A stretch of DNA of 64,000 bases from an uncultured Clostridia bacterium (lineage in GTDB: Bacteria > Bacillota > Clostridia > Oscillospirales > Ruminococcaceae). The notes below the pieces were generated by a model. That model saw only the letters and a list, made by a program, of their open reading frames with translations. It was not told where the DNA came from and did no database searches. How positions within the stretch are numbered: position 1 is the first letter of the stretch; each line of letters begins with the position of its first letter. Shown one piece after another: positions 7,978-16,496 of this stretch. Where the stretch lies: assembly GCA_947631995.1 (NCBI GenBank), contig CANRNT010000004.1:23134-87133 (forward strand), read 5' to 3'. A program made the position numbers and the translations under genes.

Positions 7978-8745
7978 TTACCGCCAAATTAATCTCTCTA
8001 TTTTGTTCGCTTTGCCTAATTTTTCATCAAAATCTATAACTACCGCATTAATGAAACACGGATTACGACTTTCTTCAAACCTTACCGGAAAATGAAGCCT
8101 TTGTTTATTTATGGCTATTGTGCTTTCAACGCCAAGCACAGACAGCTCAGCTCCCGTCATACCAACGTCGGTGATATACGCCGTATGCTCGGAAAGTATT
8201 GTTTCATCGGCGGTCTGAACGTGAGTATGCGTTCCGATAACGCCCGTCACCTTTCCTGCAAGATACTGACCCATAGCTTTTTTCTCCGAAGTTGCCTCTG
8301 CGTGAAAGTCCACAAATATATTAGGGGTATCTATCTGCGAAAGGATACCGTCTATACAGGTGAAAGGATTATCCAGAGCCTCCATATACACGACGCCCTG
8401 AAGATTTATCACCGCAATACTGAAATGCCCCATATCAAGCACAGTCCAGCCGTGACCTATCACGCCCTCGGGGTAATTGGCAGGGCGGAGCAGTCTCTCA
8501 TTCAGATCGTACATCTCAACGCACTCCCTGCGCTTGAAGCAATGGTTGCCTGTTGTGATGATGTCCACTCCCATACCGAAAAGCTGCATCATCGACGGTT
8601 TTGTTATACCGTTGCCGTTGGCGGAATTTTCCCCGTTCACGACAAGGATATCTACTTTGTATTCATTTCTTATACTGTATATATGCTTTTCCAGAAAGTC
8701 GCAGCCATTCCGTCCTACGACATCGCCGACAAACATTATTCTCAT
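7978..8745 (-). CDS. ymdB: YmdB-family metallophosphoesterase
   Basis: A 255-residue calcineurin-like phosphoesterase of the YmdB family. In B. subtilis YmdB hydrolyses 2',3'-cyclic nucleotides and affects the choice between motility and biofilm formation. Metal-binding motifs are GDVVGR (residue 7), NGENSANG (about 37), GNHCFKR (about 66), DFHAEATSEKKA (about 146) and GTHTHVQTAD (about 171). GGGGAGGGG precedes the ATG at 8745. The gene order ymdB-spoVS is conserved in Firmicutes, and the pair probably forms a short operon here. Confidence 0.94.
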   Translation of the reverse strand: MRIMFVGDVVGRNGCDFLEKHIYSIRNEYKVDILVVNGENSANGNGITKPSMMQLFGMGVDIITTGNHCFKRRECVEMYDLNERLLRPANYPEGVIGHGWTVLDMGHFSIAVINLQGVVYMEALDNPFTCIDGILSQIDTPNIFVDFHAEATSEKKAMGQYLAGKVTGVIGTHTHVQTADETILSEHTAYITDVGMTGAELSVLGVESTIAINKQRLHFPVRFEESRNPCFINAVVIDFDEKLGKANKIERLIWR

Positions 8746-8802
8746 TATATCCCCTCCCCGTGTGGTACAAATTCGCGCCTATGTTTTAATTAGATATACA
8801 AA

Positions 8803-8836
8803 AAGGCTGCCGTACATTATTATGTATAGCAGCCTT
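8803..8836 (-). terminator. Terminator of the kor operon
   Basis: An inverted repeat AAGGCTGC/GCAGCCTT with inner pairing of TACAT and ATGTA. On the minus strand TTTTTGTAT follows. It lies 31 bases after the korC stop. Confidence 0.85.
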
Positions 8837-8866
8837 GATGAAAAAATACTTGGTATACTGCGGTCA

Positions 8867-9397
8867 TCATTGTGCTCTGCCAATGCCGATAGCTTTGAGG
8901 TTGTTCTCTATGAGCCAGCCCTTTGAAGCAGGCACTATCTTTTCAAGCGCCTTGCGGACGGTCTCATCGCTGAACATACCCGTTGCCTCGAGAACCTTGC
9001 CGAGCAATATTATATTCGCTCCCTTGGGGAGTTCATTTTCAGTCTCAAGCTGTGTAGCCTGAACATAGTAGCAGTCGATATCCTTTCTGTCGGAAACGCT
9101 TTCTACAAGAGTAGAATCCACGAAAGCCTTACCGCCTGCCTTTACCTTGCCGATAAACTTATCGAACGAGGGTTGGTTAAGAGCTATGAAAACATTCGGC
9201 TCTGTAACAAGGGGTGAACCTATGGGGTCGTCAGATATACACACCGAGCAGTTGCAAGTACCGCCTCTCATCTCGGGGCCGTATGACGGCAGCCACGATA
9301 CTTCCTTGTTCTCCATAAGCGCACAGTAAGCGAGGAGTTTTCCTGCGAAAAGCACGCCCTGTCCACCGAAGCCTGCAAGCAATATATTATAGTTCAT
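8867..9397 (-). CDS. korC: 2-oxoacid:ferredoxin oxidoreductase, gamma subunit
   Basis: A 176-residue gamma subunit, starting with the glycine-rich LLAGFGGQGVLFAGK, followed by the SYGPEMRGGTCNCSV block that is diagnostic of the gamma domain. Together with the alpha, beta and ferredoxin-like subunits upstream it would form a four-subunit enzyme that oxidatively decarboxylates a 2-oxoacid to acyl-CoA with reduction of ferredoxin. 2-Oxoglutarate is the likely substrate from overall resemblance to KorABCD, but branched-chain oxoacids (VorABCD) cannot be excluded. GGAGG precedes the ATG, which overlaps the korB stop by one base. Confidence 0.92.
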   Translation of the reverse strand: MNYNILLAGFGGQGVLFAGKLLAYCALMENKEVSWLPSYGPEMRGGTCNCSVCISDDPIGSPLVTEPNVFIALNQPSFDKFIGKVKAGGKAFVDSTLVESVSDRKDIDCYYVQATQLETENELPKGANIILLGKVLEATGMFSDETVRKALEKIVPASKGWLIENNLKAIGIGRAQ

Positions 9398-10149
9398 TAC
9401 TTGTTACCTCCCTCTGTAATATCCTTATACACGCCCAGAGGATAGTAAGGTATCATTTCTTCTCTGAGTCTTTCGAGAGCCTTTATAGGCGTCATACCCC
9501 AGTTGGTAGGGCAGGTCGAAAGCACTTCAACGAGCGAGAAGCCTTTCTTGTCGCGCTGATTCTCAAATGCCTTTCTTATGGCGTTCTTAGCCTCTCTGAT
9601 ATGCGGAACGCTGTCTACTGCAACTCTCTGTGCGAGGGCGGTGCCGGTAAGCGTTGCGAGCATTTCGGAAACTCTTACGGGGTAGCCTGCAAGCTGCGGG
9701 TCACGACCGTAAGGGGTGGTCTGCGTTACCTGACCGGGTATGGTGGTAGGCGCCATCTGACCGCCTGTCATTCCGTATATCGTATTATTGATAAAGATAA
9801 CGACTATATTCTCGCCTCTTGTAGCGGCGTGAACGGTCTCGGCAGTACCGATAGCGGCGAGGTCACCGTCACCCTGATATGTAAACACGAACTTATCGGG
9901 GTTGGTTCTCTTAACGCCCGTAGCAACTGCGGGAGCTCTTCCGTGAGGAGCCTCTATCATATCGCAGTTAAAATAGTTATAAGCCATTACCGAGCAGCCA
10001 ACGGGGCAAATTCCCACGGTATCGCCCTCGATACCCATTTCATCTATTACTTCAGCCACAAGTCTGTGGACAATGCCGTGAGTACAGCCCGGGCAGTAAT
10101 GGAGCGGGACGTCGCACAGCGCCTTAGGTCTTTCAAATACGACAGCCAT
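9397..10149 (-). CDS. korB: 2-oxoacid:ferredoxin oxidoreductase, beta subunit (TPP-binding)
   Basis: The thiamine-diphosphate-binding subunit. It has the early CPGCTHG block (about residue 19), ICPVGCS (about 47), and the cofactor and magnesium motif GDGDLAAIGTAETVHAA followed by NNTIYGMTGGQMAPTT. The 250-residue length is normal for Kor/Vor beta chains. It carries no extra 4Fe-4S cluster domain, in line with the separate ferredoxin-like subunit encoded upstream. GGAGG lies 9 bases before ATG, and the start overlaps the korA stop. Confidence 0.94.
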   Translation of the reverse strand: MAVVFERPKALCDVPLHYCPGCTHGIVHRLVAEVIDEMGIEGDTVGICPVGCSVMAYNYFNCDMIEAPHGRAPAVATGVKRTNPDKFVFTYQGDGDLAAIGTAETVHAATRGENIVVIFINNTIYGMTGGQMAPTTIPGQVTQTTPYGRDPQLAGYPVRVSEMLATLTGTALAQRVAVDSVPHIREAKNAIRKAFENQRDKKGFSLVEVLSTCPTNWGMTPIKALERLREEMIPYYPLGVYKDITEGGNK

Positions 10150-11207
10150 TAGTTATTACCTCCCATTGCTTTTATCTTTTCAAGCACTTCGGCAGGCGTG
10201 GGTATAACTCCGCCTGTTCTTCCGAAGAACTCAACGGGCTTAGCGCAGCTCAGCGCAAGCTTGATATCGTCTACCATCTGACCCATAGACATTTCTACGG
10301 ACAGCACCTTTGAAGCATTTGCGCAGGCCTTCTGCACTTCCTTTTCGGGGAACGGCCACAGAGTCTTAGGTCTGAACATACCTACCTTTATGCCCTGCTC
10401 TCTTGCATCATTCACGGCGCTCTTAACAACTCTTGCAGTCGCGCCAAAAGCGCATACTACGATGTCAGCGTCCTCGGTAAGATAAAGCTCCGCGTCGGTC
10501 TCCTTTTCCTTGATAACGTCATATCTTGCAAATCTGTCAACAACGGTCTTTTCAAGCTCCTCGGGGGTCAGGTAGAGAGAATTTATGATATGATGCTCTC
10601 TCTTGTTCTTATGGCCGTCAGCAGCCCAGCCCGACTTATCGGGCATTTCGACAGCTATCTCGGGGAAAGTAACGGGTTCCATCATCTGACCAAGAAGTCC
10701 GTCCGCCAAAATCATAGCAGGCATACGGTACTCATCAGCCTTATTGAAAGCCTTTACGACCATATCTACCATTTCCTGAACGGAAGCAGGTGCAAACACG
10801 AGCAGGTGGAAATCTCCGTGACCCAGACCCTTTGTAGCCTGCCAGTAGTCAGCCTGAGAGGGCTGTATGCCGCCCAGACCCGGGCCGCCTCTTTCAACGT
10901 TTATTATAACGCACGGCAGGTCTGAACCTGCTATGTAAGATATACCCTCGCTTTTAAGTGAAATTCCGGGCGAAGAAGAAGAGGTCATCGCTCTTACGCC
11001 TGTTGAGGCTGCGCCGAGCACCATATTTATAGCGGCTATCTCGGACTCCGCCTGCAAAAACACTCCACCGTTTTTCTGCATATTCTTTGCCATATATGCT
11101 GCAAGCTCTGTCTGGGGCGTTATCGGGTAACCGAAGAAGCATTTACAGCCTGCACGCATAGCGGCTTCCGCAAGCGCTTCATTGCCCTTCATCAAATTCT
11201 TTTCCAA
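10149..11207 (-). CDS. korA: 2-oxoacid:ferredoxin oxidoreductase, alpha subunit
   Basis: A 352-residue alpha subunit. The N-terminal pyrimidine-binding domain shows GNEALAEAAMRAGCKCFFGYPITPQTE, then TSSSSPGISLKSEG and the ERGGPGLGGIQPSQADY block typical of 2-oxoglutarate/isovalerate:ferredoxin oxidoreductases. The C-terminal transketolase-like domain has VVCAFGATARVVKSA and RPKTLWPFPE. The start is TTG at 11207 with GGGAG nine bases upstream. It is the third gene of the kor operon, after the ParA-like ATPase and korD. Confidence 0.94.
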   Translation of the reverse strand: MEKNLMKGNEALAEAAMRAGCKCFFGYPITPQTELAAYMAKNMQKNGGVFLQAESEIAAINMVLGAASTGVRAMTSSSSPGISLKSEGISYIAGSDLPCVIINVERGGPGLGGIQPSQADYWQATKGLGHGDFHLLVFAPASVQEMVDMVVKAFNKADEYRMPAMILADGLLGQMMEPVTFPEIAVEMPDKSGWAADGHKNKREHHIINSLYLTPEELEKTVVDRFARYDVIKEKETDAELYLTEDADIVVCAFGATARVVKSAVNDAREQGIKVGMFRPKTLWPFPEKEVQKACANASKVLSVEMSMGQMVDDIKLALSCAKPVEFFGRTGGVIPTPAEVLEKIKAMGGNN

Positions 11208-11237
11208 AGTTCTAAACTCCCTTCCAATTCGTTTGTC

Positions 11238-11444
11238 TTACTTTTCGACCGTTATACAGCAGTCGGGACACATCATCGCGCACATTGCACAGCCGATGCA
11301 GGCATTCTCGTCGATACATTCGGCGGTAAAGTATCCCGCCTTGTTACGCTTTTCCTTATTGATCTCAATGATCTTTTTGGGACAAGCATTGGCACAAAGT
11401 CCGCAGCCCTTACAGCGTTCGGCTCTTACAGTCATCTTTGCCAT
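11238..11444 (-). CDS. korD: 2-oxoacid:ferredoxin oxidoreductase, ferredoxin-like delta subunit
   Basis: A 68-residue bacterial-type ferredoxin with two 4Fe-4S motifs: CKGCGLCANACPKK (from about residue 10) and CIGCAMCAMMCPD (from about 48). It would carry electrons out of the KorABC catalytic core. GGAG lies ten bases before the ATG. The gene sits between the ParA-like gene (44-base gap) and korA (30-base gap). Confidence 0.94.
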   Translation of the reverse strand: MAKMTVRAERCKGCGLCANACPKKIIEINKEKRNKAGYFTAECIDENACIGCAMCAMMCPDCCITVEK

Positions 11445-11488
11445 TACACTCTATCTCCTTTCATCATTACATCAATGTTACACGGTCT

Positions 11489-12142
11489 TTACTTTTCCCA
11501 TATCGGCTTTACGAGGACGTTCACGCTTTTAAAGCGGCTGCTGTCCATACCCAGCCTTGCGGGTGCGGTAGTAAAAACTATCGGCAGACTGACTCTTTCC
11601 GAAAGCTCTTTTGCATAGTCCAAAGAGCTTTCGACCGTTTCGGCAGAAGTTTCGCTGCCCAGATTTGAATTATTTATGATACCCGTATGCTTCATATGCG
11701 AGGCGGCTTCTATTTTATACATAAGCTCCTCTGCTTCATGCGGCTCACGGGTCATATACCTGTAACGATTTATCACATACAGCATTTCAAGGTCGCCGCA
11801 GTTATTCAGCGGCTCCGAAAATCTTCCCAGCGCTACCGCTCCGTCGTCGTCTCCTCCGACGTCCACGATAAGATGTACATCGCCTCCCGACGCTATCCTT
11901 TCCAGATCGAAATTCAGCGCGGGTATATCCAGATTTGTATTCGCATATGAGGGAGCAATAAGCTCTATCCCCTTTTGCGAGAACATATCCTTAAGATCGG
12001 CTGTTCTGAAATACGGATTTACTATATCAAGATCGACCACAGTTACCTTTTCGCCGTTTTCCGCCGCCTCCAGCGCCAGATTTGCCGAAATATTCGTTTT
12101 ACCGCTGCCGTAGTGACCTGTTATCACGGTGACCTTATGCAC
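11489..12142 (-). CDS. ParA/MinD-like P-loop ATPase at the head of the kor operon
   Basis: A 217-residue SIMIBI-class NTPase. The P-loop reads GHYGSGKTN (about residue 9) in place of the usual KGGxGKT with its first lysine, and DLDIVNPYFR (about 38) corresponds to the switch I region. VDVGGDDDG (about 94) is the Walker B region. No CxxC pair for iron-sulfur carriage is present. It is the first gene of the kor operon and is probably co-transcribed from the promoter at 12212-12240, so a role in assembly or regulation of the iron-sulfur enzyme is possible but unproven. The start is GTG at 12142. Confidence 0.8.
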   Translation of the reverse strand: MHKVTVITGHYGSGKTNISANLALEAAENGEKVTVVDLDIVNPYFRTADLKDMFSQKGIELIAPSYANTNLDIPALNFDLERIASGGDVHLIVDVGGDDDGAVALGRFSEPLNNCGDLEMLYVINRYRYMTREPHEAEELMYKIEAASHMKHTGIINNSNLGSETSAETVESSLDYAKELSERVSLPIVFTTAPARLGMDSSRFKSVNVLVKPIWEK

Positions 12143-12211
12143 TGTTCTATCAGCCTTTCGTTTATCTAAATACGCTCACATATACAATATGTAAGATACG
12201 CACATACATAT

Positions 12212-12240
12212 ATTATATCACACTTTATTTACGATTGCAA
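12212..12240 (-). promoter_or_regulatory. Sigma-A promoter of the ParA-kor operon
   Basis: On the minus strand TTGCAA (12235-12240) and TATAAT (12212-12217) are 17 bases apart. The untranslated leader is about 60 bases and includes AT-rich near-palindromes around 12181-12210. Confidence 0.82.
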
Positions 12241-12260
12241 GCGGGCCTTTTTGGAAACGC

Positions 12261-13679
12261 TTATTCATCGTAATCATCATAATCGTCGTCATCGTAATCG
12301 TCATCGTCGTAATACTTTGCCCTGCTGCGTTTTCTGTTCCTGCGGAACGCTATTATAGCCGCAAATATCAGCACATACACCAGCACCGCTCCGACTGCCA
12401 CTATGATAGCTATTTTCATAGCGACGGAATCCTTGAACGACGCCGCGACCTTTACATCGGATTTTATCTCATCGCGCTCGACAGCCGATGTAGCTATCAG
12501 GTCTATCTTTGCGATAGTCTGACCGTCATAAGTAAGCTCGACCGACCCCAACACCTGTCCTGTTATTACGGGTGCAACGACGCTTTGATTGAGCGTTATT
12601 TTCTGTTTTATCTGCGTTTTGCTCACATCGGTCGGCCACAGCTGAGAATATGACATAGACGGCTTAACATTTACATGGTCTGCATTTTTGCCGTACTCAA
12701 CGGGTACCTCTCCCATTTCGGAAGCGGAATCGAGGATAGTAGTATATTCAAGCGTATTGAACGCCCACTCATAGAGCGTCTGATGGTCAATACAGTTATA
12801 CATAACGTCGTTGCCCTCAGCATCGACTGCGGGAGCGCCCATCGAAACTATCAGATAATTGTATCCGTTTCTTGATGCCGTGGAAGCAAGACATCTACCT
12901 GCCGCATCGAGATAACCTGTCTTTATGCCGTGAGCAAATCTGTAATAATACTCCGAGCCCTCCATGAGTAGCTTATTCGATGTGATGAGGTGAGTACCCT
13001 CGGGGTGGTCGGGAGTTGCAGGCATATCGTATTCCGCCTGGTCGCATATCTCCATGAAGATATCGTATCTGTCGATGACATACTTACACAACAGCGCGAT
13101 ATCCTCGCAGGTGGTATAATTGTTTTCCGCAAAAAGTCCGTGCGCATTGGAATAATGTGTATTTTTCATACCTATCTCAGCGGCTTTGAGGTTCATTTTC
13201 TCAACGAAAGCCTCTATACTTCCGCACATATCTATGGCAAGGATATTTGCCGCCTCACAAGCCGACGGCACCATGAGCGCACACAGCAGGTCATAGTAGT
13301 TTACAGTCTCACCGCGCTTTATATCGGCATTTGAACAGCCCGTGCCGTCAAGCTCGTTAAAAGCGTCATAACCGCCGTTCGCGCTTTTGGCAAGCAAGGT
13401 CTCCTTATCGCCGTTGTTAGCTTCCAGCACCAGCAGGCAGGTCATTATCTTGGTAAGCGAAGCGGGAACGCGCTGCTTATCGGCATTTTTTGAATACACG
13501 ACGTCTCCCGTATCCAGACTTATCATATACACCGAGTCGGAATATATTTCCAACTCATTGTCAAAGCTGAGAGCTTCAGCTTCAAGCTGAGCCTTCGGCA
13601 CGAACGAAACAGCCAGCGTAACAGCCATGACCGCCGCCGATACAGCCGATATTAGCCTCTTTCCAAAAGTTCTTATCAT
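12261..13679 (-). CDS. D-alanyl-D-alanine carboxypeptidase, membrane-anchored, with acidic tail
   Basis: A 472-residue serine carboxypeptidase of the S11 (PBP5/DacF) family that trims peptidoglycan stem peptides outside the membrane. It has a signal peptide, the catalytic tetrad SLTK (about 74-77) and KTG (about 253-255). The second motif, normally SGN or SxN, reads SAC (about 139-141). A C-terminal transmembrane helix is followed by a basic patch and an Asp/Tyr-only tail on the cytoplasmic side. The start is ATG at 13679, with AAGGAG upstream; a longer reading overlaps the previous gene. It is the last gene of the nad-udp cluster. Confidence 0.9.
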   Translation of the reverse strand: MIRTFGKRLISAVSAAVMAVTLAVSFVPKAQLEAEALSFDNELEIYSDSVYMISLDTGDVVYSKNADKQRVPASLTKIMTCLLVLEANNGDKETLLAKSANGGYDAFNELDGTGCSNADIKRGETVNYYDLLCALMVPSACEAANILAIDMCGSIEAFVEKMNLKAAEIGMKNTHYSNAHGLFAENNYTTCEDIALLCKYVIDRYDIFMEICDQAEYDMPATPDHPEGTHLITSNKLLMEGSEYYYRFAHGIKTGYLDAAGRCLASTASRNGYNYLIVSMGAPAVDAEGNDVMYNCIDHQTLYEWAFNTLEYTTILDSASEMGEVPVEYGKNADHVNVKPSMSYSQLWPTDVSKTQIKQKITLNQSVVAPVITGQVLGSVELTYDGQTIAKIDLIATSAVERDEIKSDVKVAASFKDSVAMKIAIIVAVGAVLVYVLIFAAIIAFRRNRKRSRAKYYDDDDYDDDDYDDYDE

Positions 13680-13695
13680 TTTATCATTCTCCTTA

Positions 13696-14436
13696 TCAAA
13701 TGATATCAAATATATATCTGTTGCCTTCCTTGCGCGCTAACTTAGCGATATTAAGGTAAACAAGCATATTTATCACACGTCTTGCAGTACCGGTATCGGT
13801 ATTTGCGAGCTTTGCGAAGTCCTTGCAGGAAAATTCGCCTTTCAGTCCTTCGGGAATGAACTGCCGATAATCGTCAACACAGTCAAAGGATATCTCCTCT
13901 ATCAGCGAGACAGGTATCCTGTCACAGCGGGTAGAACCTTTTTTGGGGTCGCGCCTGCTGCGTTTGCCGTTGAGAAAACGTATCTCCTCAAGCTCCAGCA
14001 TACACAGCCTGAGATGAAATCTCGGATTATCCAGCGCGTAGCGTATAACATAAAGCTCTCTGGCGCAGTCGTACATCGTAAGCCTTTTGGGCGACTTGCG
14101 CCGCTGTGTAAGCTCTCCCGTTGCGGGGTCGAGCCAACTGAGATACTTTACCGCCGCCATAGGATAAACTACCGTAACATCGCAGTATTCAAGAAATACA
14201 TCGAGCTTTTTTATCAGCTTGCCGAAATTCGCGGTCTGTATCTCTATTATGCCATTCTCGCCGACTATATCAGCTACAAAGCTGCCGACCTTTATCTCCT
14301 GATTGTCTCCATACGGCTCGTAATAATTTTTCAGCAAGGCATGGAGCGTTTTTTTGCCGAGCGTACCAATGCCGCCCGTTACTCTTTCGCCGCCCATGAC
14401 CTTTTCACAGGCTGCGGCAAACTCTTCTTTGCCCAT
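13696..14436 (-). CDS. Conserved protein of unknown function, nuclease-like fold possible
   Basis: A 246-residue soluble protein that I do not recognise by name. Residues 30-100 show a pattern reminiscent of PD-(D/E)xK nucleases: a helix with YYEP, a strand ending in VADIV, then GIIEIQT, with Asp and Glu about nine residues apart but Gln where Lys is expected. The middle is basic (RRKSPKR, GKRSRRDPKK), and the last 60 residues resemble a winged helix (KDFAKLANTDTGTARRVINML). A nucleic-acid role is only an inference. It sits two bases after udp and 16 bases before the carboxypeptidase start. Confidence 0.75.
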   Translation of the reverse strand: MGKEEFAAACEKVMGGERVTGGIGTLGKKTLHALLKNYYEPYGDNQEIKVGSFVADIVGENGIIEIQTANFGKLIKKLDVFLEYCDVTVVYPMAAVKYLSWLDPATGELTQRRKSPKRLTMYDCARELYVIRYALDNPRFHLRLCMLELEEIRFLNGKRSRRDPKKGSTRCDRIPVSLIEEISFDCVDDYRQFIPEGLKGEFSCKDFAKLANTDTGTARRVINMLVYLNIAKLARKEGNRYIFDII

Positions 14437-14437
14437 G

Positions 14438-15229
14438 TCAGCGTTTTCTATCCTGCTGTATCAGTATCTTTATGGCTTCTACGGCGCACTCTATCGCTCT
14501 TGTGGAGTCATAAGTGATATTATCCTCAAGCCCCTGCTTTGAGCGTTCAACGTTCCAAAGCGCTGTGAACACCGCTCCCCTGCGCTTTTTATGTGCGGTA
14601 CACACAGCGAACACCGCCGCGCTTTCCATTTCACTCGTAAGGCAGCCGCAGCGCAGATAACCGTCCCACCTCTGCATTATATCTGCCGAAACAGGCGACG
14701 ACTGCGGTTCTACCTCTCCGTAGAAGCTGTCCTTTGAGTGGACTACGCCTATATGGTATCTGTTGCCCACTTTTTCTGAAGATGTTTTCTCGGCAGCCTG
14801 TTTGAGCGCTTCAACTACCTCGAAGCTTGCGGTGCAGGGGTAATCTTTGGGGAGATACTCATACGAAGTTCCCTCGCCCCTCACGGACGCAAGCGCAATT
14901 ACAAGGTCGCCGCCCGAAACTTCGATATCCATGCCGCCGCTCGTGCCAATGCGTATAAAGGTATCCGCGCCGCATTTTATAAGCTCCTCAACGGCTATTG
15001 CAGCCGACGGACCTCCTATTCCTGTTGAGCAGACGGTGACTTTTTCGCCGTCAAGCGTACCCGTATACACATTGTACTCGCGGTTGCACGCCACCTGCTT
15101 TGCGTTTTGCAGATACTGAGCTATCTTTGGTACTCTGCCGGGGTCGCCGGGCAGTATAACATACCTGCCGACCTCCTCGGGCAGCGTTTGTATATGGAAT
15201 TGTCTTTCGCCGTCCATTATGCTTGCCAT
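14438..15229 (-). CDS. udp: Uridine phosphorylase
   Basis: A 263-residue nucleoside phosphorylase of the NP-I family, cleaving uridine with phosphate to uracil and ribose 1-phosphate. Motifs are LPGDPGRVPKIA (about residue 26), the phosphate-binding IRIGTSGGM (about 92) and the ribose-binding CLTSEMESAAVFAV (about 196). The length is close to the E. coli enzyme (253 residues). GAGGTG lies before the ATG. It lies in the nadB-nadC cluster with a 12-base gap after nadC. Confidence 0.92.
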   Translation of the reverse strand: MASIMDGERQFHIQTLPEEVGRYVILPGDPGRVPKIAQYLQNAKQVACNREYNVYTGTLDGEKVTVCSTGIGGPSAAIAVEELIKCGADTFIRIGTSGGMDIEVSGGDLVIALASVRGEGTSYEYLPKDYPCTASFEVVEALKQAAEKTSSEKVGNRYHIGVVHSKDSFYGEVEPQSSPVSADIMQRWDGYLRCGCLTSEMESAAVFAVCTAHKKRRGAVFTALWNVERSKQGLEDNITYDSTRAIECAVEAIKILIQQDRKR

Positions 15230-15240
15230 AAAAGCACCTC

Positions 15241-16080
15241 TTACTTATCCATTTTCATGGAGATGTCAAAAGCCTTTACCGAATGTGTCAGCGCGCCGAG
15301 AGAGATGATGTCAACGCCCGTTTGCGCTATTGCCTTTATATTCTCCTCGGTAACATTGCCAGAAGCCTCCAAAAGGCTCCTGCCGTTTGTTATCTCAACG
15401 GCTTTTTTCATATCGTCAACGCTCATATTATCGAGCATTATTATCTCTACATTAAGTGAGAGCGCCTCTTTGAGCTGCTCTAAGTTCCCTACCTCGACTT
15501 CTATCTTGGTGGTATGACCCATTTGCTCGCGCAGCTTGTTTACTGCCGCGGTTATCGAGCCGTAGGCGTCAATATGTGTATCTTTGAGCATAGCGCAGTC
15601 GGAGAGGTTATATCTGTGGTTCTTGCCGCCGCCGACTGTTACGGCATACTTTTGCAGTACCCTCAGCCCCGGAAGTGTTTTTCTTGTATCTGCGATACTT
15701 GCCTTTGTGCCCTCGACCAGCTTTACGCACCTGTTTGTCGCAGTGGCAATACCCGACATATGCTGGATAATGTTGAGAGCCGTTCTTTCGCCTTTGAGCA
15801 GGGCGCGCGTTTTTGCTGTGAACCTTACAATGATATCGCCCTTTTTAACGCTTTCGCCGTCGTGAATATATATCTCGCTTTTGGCTTCGCTGTCGAGCAG
15901 CTCAAACACTCTTGCGGCTATATCAACACCGCACAAAATGCCGTCCGCTTTGGCTACATAGCGCGCGGTAGAAACGCTGTTTTCTTCAACAAGATAATCT
16001 GTCGAAACATCGACATAGTTTATATCCTCCAAAAGGGCGGTCTTTATAATATCGTCTGTCTGGAACTGCATAAGGCGCAT
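15241..16080 (-). CDS. nadC: Nicotinate-nucleotide pyrophosphorylase (carboxylating)
   Basis: A 279-residue quinolinate phosphoribosyltransferase: quinolinate plus PRPP gives nicotinate mononucleotide, CO2 and pyrophosphate in NAD synthesis. It shows LLEDINYVDVSTD near the start, the ERTALNIIQHMSGIAT block, ADTRKTLPGLR, GGGKNHRYNLSD and the C-terminal ASGNVTEENI and SLGALTHS. I chose ATG at 16080 because GGAGG lies 8 bases upstream; a reading from 16104 would overlap the previous gene. nadB lies one gene upstream, but nadA is not in this window. Confidence 0.95.
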   Translation of the reverse strand: MRLMQFQTDDIIKTALLEDINYVDVSTDYLVEENSVSTARYVAKADGILCGVDIAARVFELLDSEAKSEIYIHDGESVKKGDIIVRFTAKTRALLKGERTALNIIQHMSGIATATNRCVKLVEGTKASIADTRKTLPGLRVLQKYAVTVGGGKNHRYNLSDCAMLKDTHIDAYGSITAAVNKLREQMGHTTKIEVEVGNLEQLKEALSLNVEIIMLDNMSVDDMKKAVEITNGRSLLEASGNVTEENIKAIAQTGVDIISLGALTHSVKAFDISMKMDK

Positions 16081-16100
16081 AACACATACCTCCGTATCGA

Positions 16101-16496
16101 TCATTTCCGTTTAAGTTTATCTACAAACTTTTCTATTACCCAGAATATCAGCCTTATCCACAGCGTACACGCTGTTACGGCGCAAAAGCAAAGCGTTCTG
16201 TTATCTATACTGCCGTTGAGCCGCGCTATGCTTCCGAAGCACTCGGCTATGTAGGCGGGTATCGCCACCGCAAACAGAGCCGTACTGAATTTGCTTATTA
16301 CATTATCGCTTTTATATGTTCTTACATAGAAAAATTTTTCAATGCCGACTTCAAGAAAGCAGGAAACATATCCCGCAAGAGCATAAGCAGCCCATTGTCC
16401 GTAAAATTCCTCTGCTATAAGGTACGCGCACAGTATATGCCACACCATTGACACTACGAACACGGCGAAGTAATAGAATTTTCTTTTACCTGACAT
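16101..16496 (-). CDS. Small multi-pass membrane protein between nadB and nadC
   Basis: A 131-residue protein with about four hydrophobic segments, at roughly residues 7-28, 34-50, 68-88 and 100-122, and basic ends. Its size and layout loosely resemble GtrA-type membrane proteins, but no diagnostic motif is visible and I do not assign a function. It overlaps the end of nadB by 11 bases and ends 20 bases before nadC, so it is part of the nad transcription unit; a link to precursor uptake is conceivable only from position. Confidence 0.75.
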   Translation of the reverse strand: MSGKRKFYYFAVFVVSMVWHILCAYLIAEEFYGQWAAYALAGYVSCFLEVGIEKFFYVRTYKSDNVISKFSTALFAVAIPAYIAECFGSIARLNGSIDNRTLCFCAVTACTLWIRLIFWVIEKFVDKLKRK

